From positions 1 through 64,000 of the forward strand of contig NZ_JAIMJB010000004.1 of the NCBI RefSeq assembly GCF_021295345.1: 64,000 nt of DNA. The letters run 5' to 3'. Below, piece after piece: positions 51,059 through 58,051 of this stretch. A program made the translations under genes and the position numbers. Within the stretch, counting starts at the first letter, position 1. Every line of letters begins with the position of its first letter. The DNA comes from Motilimonas eburnea. GTDB taxonomy: Bacteria; Pseudomonadota; Gammaproteobacteria; Enterobacterales; CBDFNC01. Below the pieces are notes generated by a model. It was not told the DNA's origin. It saw only the letters and a program-made list of their open reading frames with translations, and searched no databases.

Positions 51059-51080
51059 AAGGGGCATTTAGCCCCTTTTT
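51059..51080 (+). terminator. Intrinsic terminator after leuA
   Basis: GGGGC pairs with GCCCC over ATTTA and is followed by TTTTT. It shows that leuA is not the first gene of a leuABCD operon here. Confidence 0.8.
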
Positions 51081-51099
51081 AGTGTGGCTTGCTCTGGGT

Positions 51100-51390
51100 T
51101 TATTTAAGCTCGGTTAACTCAACCGCTAACACAGATTTATCACCTTGAGCAGAAATACGAATAATATTGGCTTTACCGCTTAATGGCGGCGCGGTGGCCG
51201 TGCCTTGGCCAAGATGCACTTCAATCTCATCGCCAACTTGATAAACCGAATCAGCAACTTCAATCGACATCCCCGTGGCGCTTAAATCCAAACAAACCCC
51301 TTGGCGGGTTTGGCCATTAAAATGTATCTGCAACGGCGACTCAATAGCCATACGACGAAACGCACGGCGGTCATTAATGGGCGTGATCAC
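51100..51390 (-). CDS. PilZ-domain protein, probable cyclic di-GMP receptor
   Basis: A 96-aa protein consisting of a single PilZ domain. The ligand motifs are both present: DRRAFRR at the N terminus (RxxxR) and DLSATGMSIE (D/NxSxxG). A beta-barrel tail follows. Binding cyclic di-GMP is well supported by the intact motifs; the output partner is unknown. It stands alone between leuA and the PhoH-like gene. Confidence 0.86.
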   Translation of the reverse strand: MITPINDRRAFRRMAIESPLQIHFNGQTRQGVCLDLSATGMSIEVADSVYQVGDEIEVHLGQGTATAPPLSGKANIIRISAQGDKSVLAVELTELK

Positions 51391-51499
51391 ATAAGCTCCT
51401 TACACCTGCTCTATTCTATTGACTATTGATAAAAGTGAATCACCACACCACTCGGGTCAAGAAATATCTCAAACCTTGCTTGAAGTTTGCGAGAAGGAT

Positions 51500-51536
51500 A
51501 AAAAAAGCCGTTAAATGGCCCAACATATTGGGCCAT
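51500..51536 (-). terminator. Intrinsic terminator after the PhoH-like gene
   Basis: Positions 51515-51536 form a perfect palindrome with arms ATGGCCCAA / TTGGGCCAT around a 4-base loop. On the minus strand it is followed, after about eight bases, by a run of T. Confidence 0.75.
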
Positions 51537-51545
51537 GTCTGAAAG

Positions 51546-52928
51546 TTAAAGGTTTTCCTCTGCAAACGAAGCCAAGCGGCTTCTCACCACACCATTGAGG
51601 TAAATATTGGCGCTGCCTTCAAAGTGTTTAAAACGCTCAACAATATAAGTTAAGCCCGACGTCACCGGGGTAAGATAGTTGCTGTCAATTTGCGCCAAAT
51701 TACCCGAGCAAACTAACTTAGTCCCCTCCCCGCAGCGGGTAATAATGGTTTTTAGCTGAGATGCGGTTAAATTTTGACATTCATCGAGCAACACAAAGGA
51801 GTTTTGAATGCTGCGACCGCGCATAAAGTTGACCGATTTAAATTGAATATTGGCCTGCTCCATAATGTAATCTAATGACCCATTGGGGCATTCATCATTT
51901 TTGTGTAGTACCTCTAAGGTATCGGTCACCGCGGCCAGCCAAGGCATCATTTTCTCTTCTTCTGTGCCCGGTAAAAAGCCGATATTTTCAGCAATATCAG
52001 GGGTATTTCGCGTCACTATCACCTTGTCATAAATGCCCTTTTCAATCACTAATTCAAGGGCGGCGGCCATGGCTAGCAAGGTTTTACCACAGCCCGCTGG
52101 GCCGGTTAAAATCACGAGATCGATATTAGGATCAAGTAGTGCGTTAAGGGCCATGCCCTGATAGACATTTTTTGGGTGTATTCCCCACGCATGGCGCGAC
52201 AGCAACCTATCGCGGCCTAAATCAAGTAAACGCGCCTTGCCTTCTTCATGGCCCACCACTTTTGCCGCAAACAGCTTGGTTTCATCAATCAGGTATTCAT
52301 TGATATAGGTATTTTCTAAAATGGTCTCATCGACTTGATGCCAAGTGTCTCGGCCATCCGTGGTGGTGTCGCAATTTTCAACTTGATCCCAAAAGCTGCC
52401 GCTGAGCTGCCTAAAGCCCTTTGCCAGTAAATTAATATCATCAATCAGTTGGTCAGTGCGGTAATCCTCAACCAGTTTTAAGCCTGCCCCTTTGGCCTTT
52501 AAACGCATGTTAATGTCTTTGGTCACCAGTACCACGGCCGCTGGCGCCTTGCTTTGCTGTAACCTCAACGCCACATTTATAATGCGATTGTCCGGCTCGT
52601 CTTCGGTAAATACCGCCAAGTTCGTGGCCATATTATGATCGGCAAAAATACTAATTCGGCCCGTTTCAGCCTCTTCCAGTTTTGACAAGGCAACACCTTC
52701 AATGATTTCTTCTGGCGTTGCATCTTTAAAGATATCTTCTAAGGCGCGAATGGCCACCCTAGCATCGCGACTCACATCCTTTTGCCTGTCTTTAATGCGG
52801 TCTAGCTCCTCCAACACGGTCATGGGGATAATTACGTTATGCTCTTGGAAAGAATAAATTGCGAGGGGTTCATGCAGTAACACATTGGTATCGAGAATAA
52901 AGTATTTACATTGATCGCGGTTCGCCAT
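51546..52928 (-). CDS. PIN-domain/PhoH-family ATPase (YlaK-like)
   Basis: A 460-aa two-domain protein. The N-terminal PIN domain (about 1-150) begins YFILDTNVLLHEP with the acidic metal-site residues of a ribonuclease. The C-terminal PhoH domain is a P-loop ATPase/helicase with LTGPAGCGKTLLAMA and FVLLDECQNLT (Walker B). PhoH2-type proteins are RNA helicase-nucleases. The ATG at 52928 is preferred because GGAG lies seven bases ahead; a GTG two codons upstream is possible. Biological role is not established. Confidence 0.87.
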   Translation of the reverse strand: MANRDQCKYFILDTNVLLHEPLAIYSFQEHNVIIPMTVLEELDRIKDRQKDVSRDARVAIRALEDIFKDATPEEIIEGVALSKLEEAETGRISIFADHNMATNLAVFTEDEPDNRIINVALRLQQSKAPAAVVLVTKDINMRLKAKGAGLKLVEDYRTDQLIDDINLLAKGFRQLSGSFWDQVENCDTTTDGRDTWHQVDETILENTYINEYLIDETKLFAAKVVGHEEGKARLLDLGRDRLLSRHAWGIHPKNVYQGMALNALLDPNIDLVILTGPAGCGKTLLAMAAALELVIEKGIYDKVIVTRNTPDIAENIGFLPGTEEEKMMPWLAAVTDTLEVLHKNDECPNGSLDYIMEQANIQFKSVNFMRGRSIQNSFVLLDECQNLTASQLKTIITRCGEGTKLVCSGNLAQIDSNYLTPVTSGLTYIVERFKHFEGSANIYLNGVVRSRLASFAEENL

Positions 52929-53167
52929 AGGCACTCTCCTTACGCTCCAATAAACGGCGCTGAACTAAACCCAGTGGCAGCCCAATCGCGTGGAGCCATA
53001 CTGTCAGCTTAGTTGATGAATCCCTACTCTAGCCAAACATTGATGTCATTTTTATGACTGGTCAATCAAATTAACCAAGATTGCCAACTCCGGCTTGTTT
53101 TTGCGCTCCAACATTTTCATTTATCTCATATTAGGTAGAATAACCGCAAAAGATGAGGACTCACACC

Positions 53168-53797
53168 ATGCGTATTCGAATTATTCCTGTCACCCCATTT
53201 CAACAAAACTGCACCCTATTAATTTGCGAGCAAACCAACAAGGCCGCCGTTGTCGATCCCGGCGGTGATGTTGACCAAATTCTGCAAGCCATTGAAGAAG
53301 AACAGGTTGAGGTTGAAAAAATCTTGATCACTCATGCCCACCTAGATCACGCAGCGGGTACTCACAACCTAGCCACTACCTTAAACGTGCCCATCGAAGG
53401 GCCACATAAAGACGACATCTTTTGGATTGATGGTTTTGCCATGCAAAGCCAAATGTTTGGCTTTGGCCCAGTGACTAAGTTCACCCCCGACCGCTGGCTA
53501 GCGCAAGACGACACAGTGACCTTTGGTAAAGTGGAATTACAAGTGCTCCATTGCCCCGGCCACACCCCAGGTCATGTGGTGTTTGTTGACCATAACAGCA
53601 ACCAAGCCCTAGTTGGCGACGTGCTATTTAGAGGCTCAATCGGTCGTACCGACTTCCCCATGGGCAACCACGATCAATTAATCAGTGCCATCAAAACCAA
53701 ACTTTGGGTGCTGCCCGATGACATGGAATTTGTCAGCGGCCACGGACCTAAATCTACCATAGGCAAAGAGAAGAAAACCAATCCGTTTATTTTTTAA
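53168..53797 (+). CDS. MBL-fold metallohydrolase (glyoxalase II-like, YcbL type)
   Basis: A 209-aa metallo-beta-lactamase-fold hydrolase. The metal motif THAHLDH is intact, with later metal ligands in CPGHTPGHVVF and GDVLFRGSIGRTD, and a final SGHGP. The short length without the C-terminal glutathione-binding helix bundle fits YcbL-type proteins rather than canonical GloB. The ATG at 53168 follows GAGGA. It ends just before the mobile-element fragments. Confidence 0.87.
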   Translation: MRIRIIPVTPFQQNCTLLICEQTNKAAVVDPGGDVDQILQAIEEEQVEVEKILITHAHLDHAAGTHNLATTLNVPIEGPHKDDIFWIDGFAMQSQMFGFGPVTKFTPDRWLAQDDTVTFGKVELQVLHCPGHTPGHVVFVDHNSNQALVGDVLFRGSIGRTDFPMGNHDQLISAIKTKLWVLPDDMEFVSGHGPKSTIGKEKKTNPFIF

Positions 53798-53891
53798 GGG
53801 TTATGCAAGTTGCATGCTTTTTCTTAGCATCAAGTATGCAACTGTTGCTGCGTAGAGGTTAACGGCTTGCGTGGTAAAGGGAAGCTCCCCC

Positions 53892-53907
53892 CCTGCTCAA
53901 TAAGTGG
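53892..53907 (+). repeat. Left arm of a 16-bp inverted repeat
   Basis: CCTGCTCAATAAGTGG here is the exact reverse complement of 54387-54402, which lies in the leader just ahead of the intact transposase gene. The pair therefore encloses the first transposase fragment. It suggests a piece of an inverted copy, or a rearrangement, at this border of the island. Confidence 0.65.
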
Positions 53908-53915
53908 GTTGTAAA

Positions 53916-54332
53916 CTGGATGAGAAAGCGCTACTCACCTGCATGGCATATGTCGATTTAAATCCAATACGAGCCGATATCTGCCAGCACATCGAAGAGC
54001 AAGAATTCACCTCGATTTATGAGCGCATACAGCAATTTAAAGCAAAACAAGATGCCCATCAGGTAACCAAATCCGAGCTGTTACCTTTTGAACGTCAATT
54101 TGATTCACGCCAGCCCCATGAAATACCGTTCTATTTTGAAGAGTACCTGCAATTAGTAGACTGGACAGGGCGAGCCATTCATGATGATAAGCGTGGCTAT
54201 ATCCCCACCCATCAACCAAAGCTTTTGCACGAGCTGGGCATAGAGCAAGATAGCTGGCTGCAACTTGTCAGCCACTTCAGCCGTAGCTTTGGTAGCGCTG
54301 CGGGCAGCTGGGAACACCTCACCATGGAGTAA
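53916..54332 (+). pseudogene. 3' fragment of an IS200/RAYT-like transposase
   Basis: Positions 53916-54322 repeat, without gaps, 54924-55330 of the intact transposase gene at about 93% identity by eye. The frame remains open for roughly 137 codons of the C-terminal half (AYVDLNPIRADICQHIEEQEF onward), but the N-terminal catalytic His motif is missing. It stops at a TAA supplied by the next element end. It is a dead fragment of a sister copy, not a precise recent duplication. Confidence 0.85.
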
Positions 54333-55628
54333 CAGGACACCCATCTCTTTTTGCGCTAACTCACGTTCTGAGCCATAGTTAATAAACCACTTATTGAGCA
54401 GGATGTGGCCATGACTTTATCTCGCGAGCAGTTGATTTGCCCTGAATCAACGCCTTACTATCATGTCACCAGCCGCTGCGTGCGTCGCGCTTTTTTATGC
54501 GGCATCGACCACTACACCCAGCAAAGTTACGAACATCGTAAGCCTTGGCTGCTGGATAAAATTAAACAACTCGCCAGTATTTTTACCATAGATATCTGTG
54601 CTTACGCCATTATGAGTAATCATTACCACCTGATACTACACATTAATTTAGCTGATAACCGTGATTTATCGGATGTTGACGTCGTGGAGCGCTGGCAGCA
54701 ATTGTTTGCTATGCCCATGTTGGTAGATGATTGGAGAGTAGGGAAAGAGCAAAGCACTGCTGAGCAAGAAGTCGTTGCAGAGCTGATAGAAAAATGGCGC
54801 AGCCGCCTTAAGGACATCAGCTGGTTTATGCGTTGTTTAAACGAAGATATCGCCCGCAGAGCCAACCAAGAAGACAAGTGCAAGGGCCATTTTTGGGAAG
54901 GGCGATTTAAAAGCCAAGCCTTGCTGGATGAGAAAGCGCTACTGACCTGCATGGCTTATGTCGATTTAAATCCAATACGAGCCGATATCTGCCAGCACAT
55001 CGAAGAGCAAGAATTCACCTCGATTTATGAGCGCATACAGCAATTTAAAGCAAAACAAGATGCCCATCAGGTAACCAAATCCGAGCTGTTACCCTTTGAG
55101 CGCCAATTTGATGTACGCCAACCCCATGAAATCCCATTCTATTTTGAAGAGTATCTGCAATTAGTAGACTGGACAGGACGCGCCATTCGTGATGATAAGC
55201 GTGGTTACATTCCCGCAAATCAACCAAAGCTTTTGCAAGAGCTGGGCATAGAGCAAGATAGCTGGCTGCAACTTGTCAGTCATTTTAGCCGTAGCTTTGG
55301 CAGCGCTGCCGGCAGTTGGGAGCACCTCACAGCACATAGCATCCGAACAGGCCACTGCTGGACCCGCGGTCAAGCAGCATGTAACCGACTGAGTGGATTT
55401 GGATAATATTTTCCAGCTGCATAAGCTAACTGCATCACTTGCTTAACAGGCAGGATTGCTCACACCTAAAAATCACACATCAACTCAAGACTAGGTCTTT
55501 CTAACAACATGTTAGCCTAACCTTCCATCCATTAATGAATCAGCAGTGAATCTTTAAAGCAGATCTAGCCTTTTTCGCTGCCTTTTTGCGCCATCAAATA
55601 GCTTGTTTATTTAGATGGCTGTCCGTTA
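54330..55628 (+). mobile_element. Putative complete IS200/RAYT-like element
   Basis: The left end TAACAGGACACCCATCT (54330-54346) and the right end AGATGGCTGTCCGTTA (55613-55628) are imperfect inverted copies of each other. They enclose the intact transposase gene and a 200-bp non-coding tail. Further copies of one end or the other occur at 55978-55993, 56400-56416 and, weakly, 56594-56606. Y1 transposases do not normally use terminal inverted repeats, so these may be hairpin-derived ends. The boundaries are inferred from repeat comparison only. Confidence 0.6.
54411..55406 (+). CDS. IS200/REP-associated tyrosine transposase-like protein
   Basis: A 331-aa protein with an N-terminal Y1-transposase domain. 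The metal-binding HUH signature is MSNHYHLILHI at about residue 67. GHFWEGRFKSQALLDEKALLTCMAYVDLNPIRA, typical of RAYT-type proteins, contains the likely nucleophile tyrosine region. The remaining ~130 residues form an extra C-terminal domain. The ATG at 54411 follows AGGA by eight bases. The reading frame is intact, so the protein may be active. RAYTs often mobilise short palindromic repeats, but no REP array is evident in this window. Confidence 0.82.
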   Translation: MTLSREQLICPESTPYYHVTSRCVRRAFLCGIDHYTQQSYEHRKPWLLDKIKQLASIFTIDICAYAIMSNHYHLILHINLADNRDLSDVDVVERWQQLFAMPMLVDDWRVGKEQSTAEQEVVAELIEKWRSRLKDISWFMRCLNEDIARRANQEDKCKGHFWEGRFKSQALLDEKALLTCMAYVDLNPIRADICQHIEEQEFTSIYERIQQFKAKQDAHQVTKSELLPFERQFDVRQPHEIPFYFEEYLQLVDWTGRAIRDDKRGYIPANQPKLLQELGIEQDSWLQLVSHFSRSFGSAAGSWEHLTAHSIRTGHCWTRGQAACNRLSGFG

Positions 55629-55635
55629 TTTGTTG
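55271..55635 (+). repeat. 365-bp tandem repeat, unit 1
   Basis: This unit covers the last 136 bp of the intact transposase gene and the non-coding tail to just past the element right end. It is followed head-to-tail by a second unit at 55636-56000 with about 94% identity by eye. The divergence argues for insertion of a related copy rather than fresh slippage. Confidence 0.85.
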
Positions 55636-55971
55636 ACTTGTCAGTCATTTTAGCCGTAGCTTTGGTAGCGCTGCAGGCAGCTGGGAACACCTCACCGCAC
55701 ATAGCATCCGAGCAGGCCACTGCTGGACCCGCGGCCAAGCAGCATGTAACCGACTGAGTGGATTTGGATAATATTTTCCAGCTGCACAAACTAACTACGT
55801 AACTTGCTTAACAGGCAGGATTGTTCACACCTAAAAATCACACATCAACTCAAGACTAGGTATTTCTAATAACATGTTAGCCTAACCTTCCATCCATTAA
55901 TGAGTCAGAGGCGAATATCTAAAGCAGACCTAGCCTTTTTCGCTGCCTTTTTGCGCCATCAAATAGCTTGT
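55407..55971. other. Non-coding tail region between the transposase gene and the 116-aa gene
   Basis: This stretch contains no independent gene. It is the 3' non-coding tail of the intact element followed by the second repeat unit with its truncated transposase end (55636-55771). Confidence 0.7.
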
Positions 55972-56000
55972 TTATTTAGATGGCTGTCCGTTATTTGTTG
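55636..56000 (+). repeat. 365-bp tandem repeat, unit 2, with truncated transposase 3' end
   Basis: A second copy of unit 1. Positions 55636-55771 correspond to the last 45 codons of the transposase, so the unit is a 3' end fragment of another copy. Its right end overlaps the last codons of the 116-aa gene on the opposite strand. Confidence 0.85.
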
Positions 56001-56322
56001 TCGGTATTTGTTGCGCCCGAAATCTATCCACATACAACCCTAAATTGTTTTCAAAAAAACTTAGAGTTGCATCAGCTATGTCAGGTGACAACTCTAGATC
56101 CTCAAGGCAAAACAAATTTGAAGCGGAATCGACCCCTATAATTTCAATTACATCAATAACTGTAAGTTCTAAATGGCCAACGGACCCTTCTCCTAGTGGC
56201 AGTGAATCGTTTGAGAGCACTACTACCTCTCCTTTTTTTGGCACTTCAGCAACCCACACTTTACCTGATATACTAGCGTATGCTTCTGGGATGAAAACCG
56301 AAAAGTCTATTGCAATATCCAT
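55972..56322 (-). CDS. 116-aa protein of unknown function trapped between transposase fragments
   Basis: An acidic soluble protein starting MDIAIDFSVFIPEAYASISG, with a core of alternating strands (GKVWVAEVPKKGEVVVLSND) and a helical end. I do not recognise a family. The last nine codons (TTNNGQPSK) lie inside the transposase-element repeat, so the original C terminus may have been replaced. AAGG lies about nine bases before the ATG. Ten bases upstream ends another open frame (stop 56333-56335), so this was probably the second gene of a pair. Size and pairing recall an immunity or antitoxin gene, but that is speculation. Confidence 0.6.
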   Translation of the reverse strand: MDIAIDFSVFIPEAYASISGKVWVAEVPKKGEVVVLSNDSLPLGEGSVGHLELTVIDVIEIIGVDSASNLFCLEDLELSPDIADATLSFFENNLGLYVDRFRAQQIPTTNNGQPSK

Positions 56323-56332
56323 CTTATTTACC

Positions 56333-56398
56333 TTATTTCAACGGGCCTTTAGGCACATACAAAGAACTCGATAAAGCAATTTCTGCTGACATATCAGA
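56333..56398 (-). pseudogene. 3' end of a disrupted gene upstream of the 116-aa gene
   Basis: On the minus strand this frame reads SDMSAEIALSSSLYVPKGPL-K and a stop, 10 bp before the 116-aa gene. The 5' part is replaced by the left end of a transposase-like element at 56397-56400. Protein-like composition and tight spacing suggest the remnant of the first gene of a two-gene operon. It is too short to identify, and it could be chance open sequence. Confidence 0.35.
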
Positions 56399-56585
56399 GT
56401 AACAGGACACCCATCTCTTTTTGCGCTAACTCACGTTCTGAGCCATAGTTAATAAACCACTTATTGAGCAGGATGTGGCCATGACTTTATCTCACGAGCA
56501 GTTGATTTGCCCTGAATCGACGCCTTACTACCATGTCACCAGCCGCTGCGTGCGTCGCGCTTTTTTTATGCAGCATCGACCACTA
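56397..56585 (+). pseudogene. 5' fragment of an IS200/RAYT-like transposase
   Basis: Positions 56397-56585 repeat 54327-54514: the left element end, the leader, the ATG (56481) and about 35 codons. One extra T in the CGCGC-T-run near 56561-56567 shifts the frame, and similarity stops at CACTA. It is a non-functional 5' fragment. Confidence 0.85.
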
Positions 56586-56893
56586 GACTAAATAGCGGAC
56601 ACCCACCAAAATAGCCTGAACATAATATGCTAAACGACCTGCCACAGACAGAGCTATATTCAAAATGACGCGATGATGCCAGCTTATGCCAAGCCGGCTA
56701 TTTATTTTGATTATTAGGTAGCCGCAAGTTCAATGTCGAATACTCAGTGAACCCACTCAGCCGATTGCATGCTACTTGTCCGAGCCTCGGCCACCCACCA
56801 AAATTGATGCAAATCATGACTAAGGTAAACCCCTATTGCGAACAGATCTCGTTTATGCGATTTTGTCGCTATTGCAATTTTGGGGATAACAGC
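56586..56893. other. Non-coding gap between the island and yecH
   Basis: This stretch contains no supported gene. CACCCACCAAAAT occurs twice, at 56600-56612 and 56792-56804. The first copy is joined to GGA, making GGACACCCACC, similar to the transposase-element ends. The second runs directly into the FNR box at 56804-56817. The 192-bp offset between the copies may mark a small degenerate insertion. Confidence 0.5.
56804..56817 (+). promoter_or_regulatory. FNR box upstream of yecH
   Basis: TTGATGCAAATCAT matches the FNR consensus TTGAT-N4-ATCAA at 9 of 10 positions. It lies 77 bp before the yecH start. E. coli yecH has been reported as an FNR-dependent gene, so anaerobic induction is plausible. 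A clear -10 at class II distance was not found. Confidence 0.5.
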
Positions 56894-57139
56894 ATGAGTA
56901 ATAGCGTTCACGTCCACGATATTTTAAACCTGATGGAAGCTTCTCAAGCCACTTACACTAACGAGACGTTAGCCACGGCATTACATCAAGCATTTGGCGC
57001 CGATGCTAAGTATCGCAGCTGTAAGGTTCAAGGTATGAGTGCGCAAGAAGCCATTGAGTTTCTAAAGCACAAAGGCAAGTTTGAAGGCAGCGAGACCGAG
57101 TTTAAAAAAGCGCCGGGCCACTGCTGTTCACATCATTAA
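56894..57139 (+). CDS. yecH: YecH family (DUF2492) putative metal-binding protein
   Basis: An 81-aa cytoplasmic protein homologous in pattern to E. coli YecH: HVHDILNLM at the N terminus, then FGADAKYRSCKVQGMSAQEAIEFLKHKGKF. The C terminus is a Cys-Cys-Ser-His-His cluster (GHCCSHH) that with the internal Cys and N-terminal His could bind metal. The ATG at 56894 follows GGGGA by seven bases; the open frame upstream is not conserved-looking. It is followed by a terminator. Function unknown. Confidence 0.85.
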   Translation: MSNSVHVHDILNLMEASQATYTNETLATALHQAFGADAKYRSCKVQGMSAQEAIEFLKHKGKFEGSETEFKKAPGHCCSHH

Positions 57140-57157
57140 GCACTTCTAATAACCCAA

Positions 57158-57188
57158 CGACAGCCCTCACGGCTGTCGTATTTGTTTT
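57158..57188 (+). terminator. Intrinsic terminator after yecH
   Basis: CGACAGCC (57158-57165) pairs with GGCTGTCG (57171-57178) over a 5-base loop and is followed by TATTTGTTTT. Confidence 0.8.
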
Positions 57189-57205
57189 AATCTCTTCTAA
57201 CTCAC

Positions 57206-57934
57206 CTAAACATACCAATAGCTAACCACGGCCGACACACCCGAGACACTGCACAGGGTTAACGACATATAACGGATCTGCTGTTTTGAAAACAGGTGAT
57301 TGGTTTTTCGCGCTAGGTAATACCCCGCCATACAAGCGGGGATCAGCGGCAGGGTCAACTCAACATGATGCCAGCTTAAATAGCCTGCGCCGCCCTGAAC
57401 CAGTAACGACAAAATTGAGCTGACCACAAAAAAGGCAGAAAGATTGGCGCGAATGGCATTCGCCTCGGCGTGTTGTAACAACAAGGCCATGGGCGGCCCA
57501 CCAATGCCAGCACTGGTGCCAAACAGGCCGGAAAAAAATCCCGCCACGGCTAAGCGATTTGGCGTGGGCTGGATCCTAACCGGCAACAAGCTAATGAGCA
57601 CAGCGGCCATCACCGACAAACCGATAAGCAAGGTGAGCTGAGCGCTATTGACCCAAAGCAGCACCACACCGCCGGCCAAGGAGCCCGGCACCCGCCCCAC
57701 CAGCGCATAGAGTAAACCTTGCAATGAGAAGTTCTGGCGATATTGCCAAGCATTAAACAGCGACAAAATCAGGCCAATGATGGTGATGGGCGCAGGCACA
57801 TAATCAATGGAAATAAAAATCAATATAGGCGCGGTTGCGATGGCCAAGCCAAAGCCGGTGGCCGATTGAATAAACGAGCCCATGATGATCACAGCCATGG
57901 CCAGCAGGATCTCGGGCGAAAACACACTTTCCAT
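57206..57934 (-). CDS. TauE/SafE family sulfite/anion exporter
   Basis: A 242-aa inner-membrane protein with about seven or eight hydrophobic helices. The N-terminal GSFIQSATGFGLAIATAP and the internal repeat GFFSGLFGTSAGIGGPPMALLL are the paired motifs of the TauE/SafE family. Members export sulfite or sulfoacetate, but many are uncharacterised. It is a single-gene unit; no sulfonate genes are adjacent, though cys genes are elsewhere in the window. Confidence 0.85.
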   Translation of the reverse strand: MESVFSPEILLAMAVIIMGSFIQSATGFGLAIATAPILIFISIDYVPAPITIIGLILSLFNAWQYRQNFSLQGLLYALVGRVPGSLAGGVVLLWVNSAQLTLLIGLSVMAAVLISLLPVRIQPTPNRLAVAGFFSGLFGTSAGIGGPPMALLLQHAEANAIRANLSAFFVVSSILSLLVQGGAGYLSWHHVELTLPLIPACMAGYYLARKTNHLFSKQQIRYMSLTLCSVSGVSAVVSYWYV

Positions 57935-57954
57935 TATTAATTACCTTAAATAAA

Positions 57955-57988
57955 CAAAAAGCCCCAAGCAACCAAGGCTACTCGGGGC
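57955..57988 (-). terminator. Intrinsic terminator after lysS
   Basis: On the minus strand GCCCC and GGGGC arms enclose a partly paired loop and are followed by TTTTTGTTT. It closes the prfB-lysS operon. Confidence 0.7.
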
Positions 57989-58051
57989 ATATCTTTACAA
58001 TCAAGCTGTGCTTAAGTTAGCCACAGCATGACTCAGATAAGGCTATTTCGC

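Noticed and set aside
55607-55789. Minus-strand 60-codon frame in repeat unit 2 sharing its tail with the 116-aa gene
   Set aside because: It is antisense to the transposase fragment. The shared TNNGQPSK tail comes from the element end and is not evidence of a gene.
53916-56000. Tandem and dispersed repeats considered as a CRISPR array or integron cassettes
   Set aside because: Units are hundreds of bases long, encode transposase parts and have no short regular repeat-spacer pattern. No attC-like R/L-box pairs or integrase gene were seen.
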